A stretch of DNA of 6,470 bases from JAYRZB01 sp041916675 (GCA_041916675.1 JAYRZB010000016.1:1-6470); one strand, 5' to 3'. Counted from the first letter of the stretch, positions 1 to 4,819 are shown. Notes: generated by a model from the letters alone, not told the origin. Numbers and translations: made by a program.

Positions 1-117
1 AAGCTCGCTCTCAACATCCTCCGCCAGCACCCCGACAAGGGATCAATCAAAGCAAAACTCAAACGGGCCGCATGGAACGACAACTTCCTAATCTCTCTAA
101 TCGCTCATATGCGATAG
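1..117 (+). CDS. ISAs1-like family transposase, C-terminal fragment (cut by window start)
   Basis: Frame 1 is open from the first base to a TAG at 115-117 and encodes the last 38 residues of a protein. It reads LALNILRQHPDKGSIKAK, then LKRAAWNDNFLISLIAHMR and stop. The pattern 'ALN-hydrophobic-hydrophobic-R ... GS-I-K-x-K-x-KRA-x-W-[DN]-[DN]-x-[FY]-L' is the typical C-terminus of ISAs1/IS1358-type DDE transposases, and the 'KRAAW..NFL..L' block is close to alphaproteobacterial members as I remember them. No catalytic DDE residues lie in this part, so activity cannot be judged. The remainder of the gene should lie upstream of the window. It could also be a decayed IS remnant whose 5' part is lost. 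The family call is by recognition, without a search. Confidence 0.8.
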   Translation, partial: KLALNILRQHPDKGSIKAKLKRAAWNDNFLISLIAHMR

Positions 118-122
118 CCCTG
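1..122 (+). mobile_element. Right end of an ISAs1-like insertion sequence
   Basis: The transposase stop codon lies inside the sequence GCGATAGCCCTG (111-122), whose reverse complement CAGGGCTATCGC resembles the CAGGG-type inverted-repeat tips I associate with ISAs1-family elements. If the element ends at 122, its terminal repeat overlaps the last codons of the gene. The base after this point, 123, is exactly where similarity to the dispersed repeat at 6325-6354 begins, so the boundary is supported from both sides. The left end lies outside the window. A target duplication (8-10 bp in this family) would start at 123 and cannot be verified here. Confidence 0.6.
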
Positions 123-152
123 CCCTTGTGGGGAGGGGTCAGGGGTGGGGGT
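123..152 (-). repeat. Dispersed C/G-rich repeat arm, inverted copy, truncated by the IS
   Basis: The 30 bases from CCCTTGTGGGGAGGGGTC to GTGGGGGT match the reverse complement of 6325-6354 at 29 of 30 positions; the single difference is T at 129. The downstream partner continues beyond the equivalent of position 123, whereas here the similarity stops at the probable IS end. This suggests a repeat interrupted by the IS. It belongs to the same ACCCCCACC...GGTGGGGGT repeat family as 3360-3456 and 6391-6470. Confidence 0.8.
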
Positions 153-413
153 GAGGCAGCCGCGGTACACGGGCGATTCGCGCGCCATTCGAGCATAGCT
201 CTCATGGCCTTTGGACCTAAAATCAGTCCACCGGACTGATTTTGCGGAAAGGGCCCGCCGGTCCAAAGTTTCACGTGAATCAGGGACGCGAAATGGCCGC
301 AAAATTGCCTTTGCGTCTGCGCGCTTTTGCCCGGTTTGAGGGTGATCAAGGGGAACCGCGCGGGGGGCCGGGCGGTTGAGTTGACCGGACACACCGTTCG
401 CAAAGGCGCTGCC
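153..413. other. Gene-free stretch with palindromes, upstream of the hydrolase
   Basis: I see no convincing coding sequence here. The stretch holds a nested palindrome (209-268, listed separately), a perfect 10-bp palindrome TTCACGTGAA (270-279) and a GC-rich hairpin with 6-bp arms AACCGC (354-359) and GCGGTT (372-377). A TTGACC at 381-386 could serve as a -35 hexamer, but no credible -10 follows at 16-18 bp, so I do not call a promoter. Open frames across this stretch are compositional. Confidence 0.5.
209..268. repeat. Nested palindrome (possible cruciform or three-way junction)
   Basis: An inner dyad has 11-bp perfect arms, AAAATCAGTCC (219-229) and GGACTGATTTT (233-243), around the 3-nt loop ACC. 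An outer dyad has 9-bp perfect arms, CTTTGGACC (209-217) and GGTCCAAAG (260-268), enclosing the inner one plus a small GCGG...CCGC stem (244-247 with 255-258). The sequence can fold into a closed stem bearing two hairpins on either strand. I recall similar AAATCAGTCC.ccGGACTGATTT units in alphaproteobacterial intergenic DNA, so this is probably another dispersed element. The inner hairpin ends in a T run on each strand, so it could also act as a bidirectional terminator. Confidence 0.7.
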
Positions 414-1469
414 ATGAGCTTTATCCATTCCCGCCACTATGCCGAAAACCTGCATCGGGTGACCGACTTTGCCGGGGACAATCCGTTGAGCCGCGCCGAT
501 GCCGACATGGCCTATGTGCTCGACGCCCTGGCCCAGCTGGAGGGGCGCCCGATCGAGCGTTGTTCGCCCGTGGTGGCGCGGTGCCAGCCCGGGCTCGGCG
601 CGGCGGTGGCCAAGCTGTTGGCCGACCAGGGCCGGGATGGGCCGGACACCCTCGGGGTCGGCACGCAGATGATCGACATCGAAACCCCGGCGGGGGAAAT
701 GGCGGTCAGGCTTTATCGGGGTTTGCATCTCGACCCGACCGAAAAAGCCCCGGTGCTTTTATATCTTCATGGCGGCTGGATTGCCGGTGGGCTCGATGAC
801 TTTGACATGAGCGCGCGGGTTCTGGCGCGCAAGACCGGCGCCATCGTTGCCGCCCCGCTCTATCGTCAGGCGCCGGAACATCCGTTTCCGGCAGCGCATG
901 AGGATGCCTATACCGCCTGGCTCTGGCTGGTTGCGGCAGCGGATGGCATCGGCGGCAACAGCCAGCTGTCGGCAATTGCCGGTGAAGGCATGGGGGCGAA
1001 CCTGGCGCTCAATGTGGCGCTGGCGGCGCGCGACGAGGCCATGCTCGGCCCGCTGCATATCGGGCTTGTCACCCCCTGGGCCGGGCACGATTTCAGCGCA
1101 GCTTCGTTTGAGGAAAATGCGCTCTCAAGCCCGCTCAACACCGCCATGGTGCGCTGGATGATCCGGCATGGCTTTGCCGACCGCAACCAGGCAGACAGCG
1201 CGCGCATGCAGCTGGCCACCCGCCATGATCTGGGCGGGGTGGGGGCGGTGACGCTGATCCTGGCCGAACTCGACCCGCTGCGCTCGGATGGCGAAGCGCT
1301 GGCGGCGGCCCTGAATGCCCAGGGAGTGAGCGTTGATGCCACCACCTATGACGGGGTCAGCCACGGGTTTTTCGGGCTGGGGGCCATGGTGAACAAGGCC
1401 ATGTTTGCCCAGACGCAGCTGACGCAGAACCTGCTCGACGCCTTCGCCAACGGCCGCCGCAAGGGCTGA
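414..1469 (+). CDS. HSL-like alpha/beta hydrolase (fold-3) with Ser-to-Gly at the nucleophile position
   Basis: The product has 351 residues and no signal peptide or membrane segment, so it is probably cytoplasmic. It follows the hormone-sensitive-lipase/fold-3 pattern: a helical N-terminal cap (about 1-80), strands leading to LYLHGG (116-121), LYRQAPEHPFPAAHEDAY (149-166), the nucleophile elbow GEGMGANLAL (190-199), AELDPLRSDGEAL (284-296) and VSHGFF (315-320). Family members are usually esterases with a Ser-Asp-His triad. Here Asp287 and His317 are present, but the elbow, normally GDSAGG, reads G-E-G192-M-G; codon 987-989 is GGC, one transition from AGC. The oxyanion loop also appears one residue short (HGGWIAGGLD against the usual HGGGxxxGDLD). 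It is therefore probably a non-hydrolytic homologue, or has unusual chemistry. The ATG at 414 was chosen because conserved-looking sequence starts there; an in-frame TTG at 327 would add 29 unlikely residues. The Shine-Dalgarno is weak. No substrate can be assigned. Confidence 0.85.
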   Translation: MSFIHSRHYAENLHRVTDFAGDNPLSRADADMAYVLDALAQLEGRPIERCSPVVARCQPGLGAAVAKLLADQGRDGPDTLGVGTQMIDIETPAGEMAVRLYRGLHLDPTEKAPVLLYLHGGWIAGGLDDFDMSARVLARKTGAIVAAPLYRQAPEHPFPAAHEDAYTAWLWLVAAADGIGGNSQLSAIAGEGMGANLALNVALAARDEAMLGPLHIGLVTPWAGHDFSAASFEENALSSPLNTAMVRWMIRHGFADRNQADSARMQLATRHDLGGVGAVTLILAELDPLRSDGEALAAALNAQGVSVDATTYDGVSHGFFGLGAMVNKAMFAQTQLTQNLLDAFANGRRKG

Positions 1470-1504
1470 AGGCCGCCTTTGCGCCAAGGATGCGCTTTAC
1501 ACCA

Positions 1505-1639
1505 CTGATCCCTGTGGTAAGAGCGGCGCCCAGTACCTATCTAGATCCGGTATGCCCGCCGCGCCCGCCGGCGCCGGGCCTTCATCGTGCACAAAACGCC
1601 AGTCCGGGCCCATCCGGACGGTTGGCATCAAGGGATCAG
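1505..1639 (+). promoter_or_regulatory. Candidate long-range helix masking the dnaJ ribosome-binding site
   Basis: CTGATCCCT (1505-1513) is a perfect 9-nt complement of AGGGATCAG (1631-1639), which contains most of the dnaJ Shine-Dalgarno sequence. In between lies a 6-bp hairpin GTCCGG/CCGGAC (1602-1607 with 1614-1619). If transcription begins upstream of 1505, the leader could hide the ribosome-binding site. It does not have the layout of a classical ROSE element, and a start at the proposed 1536-1542 promoter would exclude the upstream arm. Confidence 0.25.
1536..1542 (+). promoter_or_regulatory. Possible RpoH-type -10 box for dnaJ
   Basis: CCTATCT matches the alphaproteobacterial heat-shock sigma factor -10 pattern CYTATNT, which is expected upstream of dnaJ. 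No CTTG-type -35 element stands at 17-18 bp; the bases at 1513-1518 read TGTGGT. The match therefore rests on one half-element plus context. Transcription from it would start near 1549, giving an approximately 95-nt leader. Confidence 0.25.
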
Positions 1640-1647
1640 CCGGTTTG
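1630..1647 (+). promoter_or_regulatory. Ribosome-binding site and TTG start codon of dnaJ
   Basis: AAGGGA (1630-1635) stands 9 nt before TTG (1645-1647). The reading that follows, M-A-K-R-D-F-Y-E-V-L-G-V, is the canonical DnaJ N-terminus. The in-frame ATG at 1552 would add 31 low-complexity residues (proline, alanine and serine rich) and has no comparable Shine-Dalgarno, so the TTG decides the start. Confidence 0.88.
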
Positions 1648-2787
1648 GCCAAACGTGATTTTTACGAAGTGCTGGGCGTTGCCAAGGGCAGCGACGAAGC
1701 CACGCTGAAAAGCGCTTACCGCAAGCTTGCCATGCAGTTCCACCCCGACCGCAACCCCGGGGACAAGGACGCCGAACACAAGTTCAAGGAAATCTCAGAA
1801 GCCTATGACACGCTCAAGGATGCGCAAAAGCGCGCCGCCTATGACCGGTTCGGGCATGCCGCGTTCGAGAATGGCGGCGGACGCGGCGGCGGGGCCGGGT
1901 TCGGGCCGGAATTTTCCTCCTCGATGTCGGATATCTTTGAGGACATTTTCGGCGACTTCATGGGCGGCGGGCGCGGCCGGGGCGCCGGCGGAGCCAATGC
2001 GCGCCTGCGCGGTTCGGACCTGCGGTATAATCTCGAGATCAGCCTCGAAGAAGCCTTTGCCGGGCGCACGGTCGAAATCGACGTGCCCACGCTTGTGGGC
2101 TGCCACACCTGCGATGGTTCGGGGGCCAAGCCGGGCACCGGCATGTCGACCTGCCGACACTGCAATGGTCACGGCAAGGTGCGGGCGGCGCAGGGCTTTT
2201 TCACCATCGAGCGCACCTGCCCGGTCTGCCAGGGCCGCGGCCAGATGATGGACCAGCCCTGCACCGATTGCGGCGGACAGGGACGGCGGCAGGAAAACCG
2301 CAAGCTCTCGGTCGATATCCCCAAGGGCATCGAGGATGGCACGCGCATCCGGCTGGCCAACGAGGGCGAGGCCGGACTGCGCGGTGGACCGCCGGGCGAT
2401 CTTTACATCTTCATTTCCCTGCGCCCGCACGACCTGTTCCAGCGCGATGGCGCCGATCTTTATGCGCGCATTCCGATCGCCATGAGCACAGCCGCGCTCG
2501 GCGGGGAATTCGAGGTGCCAACGCTGGAGGGCACGCGCGCCAAGGTCAAGGTTGCCGCCGGCACGCAGCCGGGCCAGCGGGTGCGGCTCAAAGGCAAGGG
2601 CATGCCGGTGCTGCGCTCCAAGGACCAGGGCGATCTTTACGTGCAGCTCGACGTCGAAACCCCGCAGAACCTGACCAAAAAGCAGCGTGAACTGCTCGAG
2701 GAATTCCAGCGCCTGTCGGAAAAGGAAGACAATTCCCCGACCTCAAGCGGCTTTTTTGCCAAGCTCAAGAAGATGTTCGAGGTTTAG
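1645..2787 (+). CDS. dnaJ: Molecular chaperone DnaJ (Hsp40, type I)
   Basis: The 380-residue product has the full class I layout and a normal length. The J domain (about 3-70) carries HPD at 33-35, which stimulates the DnaK ATPase. A Gly/Phe-rich linker spans about 77-118. The zinc domain has four CxxCxGxG repeats: CHTCDGSG (153), CRHCNGHG (170), CPVCQGRG (192) and CTDCGGQG (206). C-terminal substrate-binding domains follow to about 340, and the tail ends FAKLKKMFEV. DnaJ hands unfolded proteins to DnaK in the cytoplasm and works with GrpE. Translation starts at TTG. dnaK, often the immediate upstream gene, is not here; the upstream neighbour is the hydrolase, 175 nt away. Downstream it converges with the VOC gene, with 15 nt between the two stop codons. 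Heat-shock control is expected for the family, but the sequence supports it only weakly. Confidence 0.98.
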   Translation: MAKRDFYEVLGVAKGSDEATLKSAYRKLAMQFHPDRNPGDKDAEHKFKEISEAYDTLKDAQKRAAYDRFGHAAFENGGGRGGGAGFGPEFSSSMSDIFEDIFGDFMGGGRGRGAGGANARLRGSDLRYNLEISLEEAFAGRTVEIDVPTLVGCHTCDGSGAKPGTGMSTCRHCNGHGKVRAAQGFFTIERTCPVCQGRGQMMDQPCTDCGGQGRRQENRKLSVDIPKGIEDGTRIRLANEGEAGLRGGPPGDLYIFISLRPHDLFQRDGADLYARIPIAMSTAALGGEFEVPTLEGTRAKVKVAAGTQPGQRVRLKGKGMPVLRSKDQGDLYVQLDVETPQNLTKKQRELLEEFQRLSEKEDNSPTSSGFFAKLKKMFEV

Positions 2788-2794
2788 GCCGGTT

Positions 2795-2814
2795 CAGCCC
2801 GCTCAGGCGGGCTG
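2795..2814. terminator. Hairpin between convergent dnaJ and VOC gene
   Basis: CAGCCCGC (2795-2802) and GCGGGCTG (2807-2814) form a perfect 8-bp GC-rich stem with loop TCAG. It begins 7 nt after the dnaJ stop. The minus-strand VOC stop codon (2803-2805) lies in the loop, and one arm encodes the last VOC residues. No T run follows on either strand, so Rho-independent termination is uncertain. It may instead protect the 3' end of the dnaJ mRNA. Confidence 0.5.
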
Positions 2815-3210
2815 GACGAAGCCGGGGTCCATCCAGAAGATTTCCCAGATGTGGCCATCGGGATCGGCAAAGACGCGCTGGAACATGAAGCCATAATCAT
2901 TGGGCTCGCGCGGTTCGCTGCCCCCGGCGGCCAGCGCCTTGGAAACGAGGTCGTCGACATCGGCCTTGGAGTCGCGGCTGAGCCCAACCAGCACTTCGGT
3001 GACCGCCTTGGCATCGGCGACGGCGCGCGGGGTGAACCCGGCGAATTTTTCGCGGGTGAGCAGCATGACATAGATGGTGTCGGACACGATCATGCAGGTG
3101 GCGGTTTCATCGGTGAACTGAGGGTTGAAGGTAAAGCCGAGCGCGGTGAAGAATTTCACGCTCGCATCAAGGTTACTCACCGGCAGGTTGATGAAGACAC
3201 TGGTGGCCAA
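2803..3210 (-). CDS. VOC-family (glyoxalase/bleomycin-resistance-like) protein
   Basis: The 135-residue protein forms one vicinal-oxygen-chelate module of two beta-alpha-beta-beta-beta units. The first runs FINLPVSNLDASVKFFTALGF (6-26), and the second ends VFADPDGHIWEIFWMDP (113-129), a hallmark of the family, with Glu123 in a usual metal-ligand position. The His or Gln often found early in strand 1 of metal-dependent glyoxalases is absent; Asn8 lies there instead. An enzymatic role is therefore uncertain, and glyoxalase I activity should not be assumed. It is probably cytoplasmic, with no signal peptide. The start is TTG (3210-3208), with GGAG 7 nt upstream, and the reading M-A-T-S-V-F-I-N-L-P-V fits family N-termini. 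It is transcribed divergently from the FMN reductase gene and convergently with dnaJ. A good promoter with overlapping dyads suggests repressor control. Confidence 0.9.
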   Translation of the reverse strand: MATSVFINLPVSNLDASVKFFTALGFTFNPQFTDETATCMIVSDTIYVMLLTREKFAGFTPRAVADAKAVTEVLVGLSRDSKADVDDLVSKALAAGGSEPREPNDYGFMFQRVFADPDGHIWEIFWMDPGFVQPA

Positions 3211-3221
3211 CTGCTTACTCC
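3208..3221 (-). promoter_or_regulatory. Ribosome-binding site and TTG start of the VOC gene
   Basis: Read on the minus strand, CGGAGTAAGCAGTTG places GGAG (plus-strand CTCC, 3218-3221) 7 nt before the TTG start at 3210-3208. No in-frame ATG or GTG lies nearby that keeps the conserved N-terminal strand. Confidence 0.8.
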
Positions 3222-3226
3222 GATTG

Positions 3227-3249
3227 ATTACTAAGGTAATGACTTAAGT
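3227..3249. promoter_or_regulatory. Candidate repressor operator over the VOC promoter
   Basis: Two dyads sit side by side: ATTAC-TAAG-GTAAT (3227-3240, 5-bp arms) and ACTTAAGT (3242-3249, a perfect 8-bp palindrome). Their centres are 12 bp apart, about one helical turn. The first covers the predicted transcription start and the second overlaps the -10 box. This is the usual placement for a dimeric winged-helix repressor of MarR, ArsR or HxlR type. No regulator gene is in the window, so the protein is unknown. Confidence 0.5.
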
Positions 3250-3275
3250 ATATGGGTGACCCTGACGCGAGTCAA
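3247..3275 (-). promoter_or_regulatory. Sigma-70-type promoter of the VOC gene
   Basis: On the minus strand a TTGACT -35 (plus 3270-3275) and a TATACT -10 (plus 3247-3252) are separated by exactly 17 bp. Each differs from consensus at a single base. The predicted start is near 3240, giving an approximately 30-nt leader ahead of the Shine-Dalgarno. It is the best promoter in the window. Confidence 0.75.
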
Positions 3276-3311
3276 CCCTTGCGGCCTTAGCATGAGGCAG
3301 GCACTGTTATC

Positions 3312-3325
3312 CCCCATTCAAGAGG
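3312..3325 (+). repeat. 14-bp direct repeat, left copy, flanking the repeat insertion
   Basis: CCCCATTCAAGAGG occurs here and again, identically, at 3479-3492, where its AGAGG is part of the FMN reductase ribosome-binding site. The copies bracket the repeat element, and the long repeat shared with 6355-6470 begins at 3324, within 2 nt of the end of this copy. This looks like a target-site duplication. The alternative is that the 14-mer is part of the repeat family, since the element itself contains similar CCCCCTC[AG]AGAGGG hairpin tips. Confidence 0.6.
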
Positions 3326-3439
3326 GAGTGTTCACATTGGACTACCGGTGGCTCCCATCACCCCCACCCCATCCCTCCCCCTCGAGAGGGAGGGAGCCCG
3401 TGTTTCACGGCTTGCGTGTTTCCTCCCCCTTCCAGGGGG
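3324..3439 (+). repeat. Long dispersed repeat, copy 1
   Basis: These 116 bases align without gaps to 6355-6470 (offset 3031), with 5 mismatches, about 96% identity. The right limit is set only by the window end at 6470, so the true repeat may be longer. It comprises a leader unit beginning GAGTGTTCACATTGG and the first part of the palindromic element at 3360-3456. Confidence 0.92.
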
Positions 3440-3456
3440 AGGATCAAGGTGGGGGT
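3360..3456 (+). repeat. Palindromic intergenic element with 9-bp terminal inverted repeats
   Basis: The element opens ACCCCCACC (3360-3368) and closes GGTGGGGGT (3448-3456), a perfect inverted repeat. Inside are a hairpin at 3372-3395 (8 of 9 pairs around the palindrome CTCGAG), a small CCGTG-TTT-CACGG stem (3398-3410) and a perfect 9-bp stem TCCTCCCCC/GGGGGAGGA (3421-3429 with 3435-3443, loop TTCCA). The two halves are themselves inverted copies of one arm. It encodes no protein and resembles a short non-autonomous or REP-type element. It lies between the divergent VOC and FMN reductase genes. Confidence 0.75.
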
Positions 3457-3478
3457 ACGCGCGCTCTAAATAAACAGT

Positions 3479-3492
3479 CCCCATTCAAGAGG
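3479..3492 (+). repeat. 14-bp direct repeat, right copy, overlapping the FMN reductase ribosome-binding site
   Basis: This is identical to 3312-3325. Its last bases form AGAGGA (3488-3493), 6 nt before the ATG at 3500. If the repeat is a target duplication, the insertion left the Shine-Dalgarno intact but pushed the former upstream region 167 bp away. Confidence 0.6.
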
Positions 3493-3499
3493 ATAGACC

Positions 3500-4045
3500 A
3501 TGACCACCGCGCTGACCCTGTCGGGGTCGATCCGTAAGGGATCGGAAAACCGCAAGCTGCAGCACCATATGGGCAAAAGGCTCGCCGCAGCCGGGGTGGC
3601 GGTCACCGCGCTCGACCTGGCCGATTTCGACATGCCGATCTTTAACGAGGATCTCGAACCCGACCATGTGCCCGAAGCGGCCGGGCGGCTGGCCGAGCTG
3701 TTTTGCAGCCACGACATCGTGTTTATCGCCAGCCCTGAATATAATGGCGGGGTAACGCCCTTGCTGGTCAACACCATTGCCTGGCTGAGCCGGCAGAAGC
3801 CGAGCCCGTTCCGCCACGCCGTGTTCGGCATCGGCGGGGTGAGTTCGGGCAAATATGGGACGATCTGGGCGCTGTCGCACCTGCGCGATCAATTGAGCAA
3901 GATCGGGGCGCTGGTGGTGCCGACGCTGCTCGGCATCGGCCCGGCGGACGAGGCGATCAATGCCGATGGCGATTTCACCGAAGCGGCGATCCAGCGCAAG
4001 ATCGATCAGATGGTGGACGAACTCACCCATTTCCGCCGTCGCTGA
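3500..4045 (+). CDS. NAD(P)H-dependent FMN reductase-like flavoprotein
   Basis: The 181-residue protein has the flavodoxin-like fold of the NADPH-dependent FMN reductase family. LSGSIRKGSENRKL (7-20) is the phosphate-binding GSxRxxSxN loop for FMN. IASPEYNGGVTPLLVNTIAW (76-95) is the SPEYNG motif that contacts the isoalloxazine ring and precedes the 'N-x-[IL]-x-W' helix. FGIGGVSSGKYG (109-120) is the third flavin loop. Relatives reduce free or bound FMN, quinones, azo dyes or chromate with NAD(P)H in the cytoplasm. The physiological acceptor cannot be told from sequence. The start is ATG with AGAGGA 6 nt upstream. It is divergent from the VOC gene and the first of four co-oriented genes; pyrF follows after 66 nt. 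Its own promoter is not obvious, because its upstream region is occupied by the repeat element. Confidence 0.9.
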   Translation: MTTALTLSGSIRKGSENRKLQHHMGKRLAAAGVAVTALDLADFDMPIFNEDLEPDHVPEAAGRLAELFCSHDIVFIASPEYNGGVTPLLVNTIAWLSRQKPSPFRHAVFGIGGVSSGKYGTIWALSHLRDQLSKIGALVVPTLLGIGPADEAINADGDFTEAAIQRKIDQMVDELTHFRRR

Positions 4046-4047
4046 TA

Positions 4048-4060
4048 CCGGCCTTGCCGG
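4048..4060 (+). other. Small intercistronic hairpin after the FMN reductase gene
   Basis: CCGGC (4048-4052) and GCCGG (4056-4060) pair around the loop CTT, 2 nt after the stop codon at 4043-4045. The stem is short and no T run follows, so a true terminator is unlikely. It may mark a processing point or be a chance feature of GC-rich DNA. Confidence 0.25.
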
Positions 4061-4111
4061 GGCGGGGCGAATATGGCACGGGACGCTATCTCATTTTTCG
4101 CGGAGGATGGC

Positions 4112-4810
4112 ATGGCCGGCACGTTGATCGTGGCGCTCGATTTTGACACGCGCGCCGAAGCCGAGCGGCTGATCGCCGATCTCGGCGAGACCGTCGATTT
4201 CTATAAAATCGGCTATCAGCTGTTTTACGGCGGCGACGGGCTGGCGCTCGGCAAGGCCCTGCTGGCGGCAGGCAAGCGTGTGTTCTTTGACCTCAAGCTG
4301 CTCGATATCGACAATACCGTCGAACGCGGCGTGGCCGCGATTGCCGCAACCGGGGCCACCATGCTGACCGTGCATGCCTATCCCCAGTGCATGCGGGCCG
4401 CACAGCGCGGCGCCGAGGGCTCGGGACTGACCATTCTGGGGGTCAGCGTTCTGACCTCGATGGATGACAAGGACGTCGCCGAGGCTGGATTTGCCCGCGA
4501 CACGGCAGGGCTTGTCGCCCTGCGCGCCGAACAGGCGCGCAATGCCGGGATTGGCGGGCTCGTCTGTTCGCCGCAGGAGGTTGGGATGGTGCGCCAGATC
4601 GTGGGGCCGGACTTTGCGCTGGTAACCCCCGGCGTGCGTCCGGCCGGATCGGCGATTGGCGACCAGAAGCGGGTGATGACCCCCGCCGATGCGCTGGCTG
4701 CGGGGTCGAGCCACCTGGTCGTGGGGCGCCCGATCACGGCGGCAGCCGATCCGGCAGCGGCAGCACGGGCCATCCTGGCCGAAATGGCCGCTGGCACCCG
4801 GCTGGCCTAA
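4112..4810 (+). CDS. pyrF: Orotidine 5'-phosphate decarboxylase
   Basis: This enzyme converts OMP to UMP, the last step of de novo pyrimidine synthesis, in the cytoplasm. The 232-residue product is a complete TIM-barrel enzyme of the bacterial (PyrF subgroup 1) type. It starts with LIVALDF (5-11), whose Asp10 contacts the substrate, followed by Lys32 in FYKIG. The catalytic DxKxxD motif lies in FFDLKLLDIDNTV (58-70; Asp60, Lys62, Asp65). Next come VTPGVRP (171-177) and VVGRPIT (203-209), with phosphate-binding Arg206. The 'LKLLDID' variant in place of 'LKFHDIP' fits Rhizobiales. The ATG at 4112 was chosen because GGAGG (4102-4106) lies 5 nt upstream and the first strand begins at once. An in-frame ATG at 4073 would add 13 residues of no family character. 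It lies 43 nt upstream of dapB. Confidence 0.96.
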   Translation: MAGTLIVALDFDTRAEAERLIADLGETVDFYKIGYQLFYGGDGLALGKALLAAGKRVFFDLKLLDIDNTVERGVAAIAATGATMLTVHAYPQCMRAAQRGAEGSGLTILGVSVLTSMDDKDVAEAGFARDTAGLVALRAEQARNAGIGGLVCSPQEVGMVRQIVGPDFALVTPGVRPAGSAIGDQKRVMTPADALAAGSSHLVVGRPITAAADPAAAARAILAEMAAGTRLA

Positions 4811-4819
4811 ACTGCGGAT

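Noticed and set aside
327..413. Extension of the hydrolase to a TTG at 327
   Set aside because: The 29 extra residues come from GC-rich palindromic intergenic DNA and do not fit the family; the ATG at 414 is simpler.
1552..1644. N-terminal extension of DnaJ from the ATG at 1552
   Set aside because: The 31 added residues are not DnaJ-like. The canonical M-A-K-R-D-F-Y start is at the TTG at 1645, with a good ribosome-binding site.
1549..1644. ROSE-type RNA thermometer in the dnaJ leader
   Set aside because: I find no U[UC]GCU anti-Shine-Dalgarno motif next to the ribosome-binding site. Only the long-range 9-nt complement remains as a thermosensor candidate.
3324..3492. Possible CRISPR array or small RNA gene in the repeat-rich intergenic region
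   Set aside because: The repeats are palindromic arms and one flanking pair, without regular spacing or unique spacers. The stretch also has a duplicate at 6355-6470, so it is a dispersed element.
4073..4111. Earlier pyrF start at ATG 4073
   Set aside because: The 13 extra residues precede the first beta strand, and the ATG at 4112 has its own GGAGG. The earlier start cannot be fully excluded.
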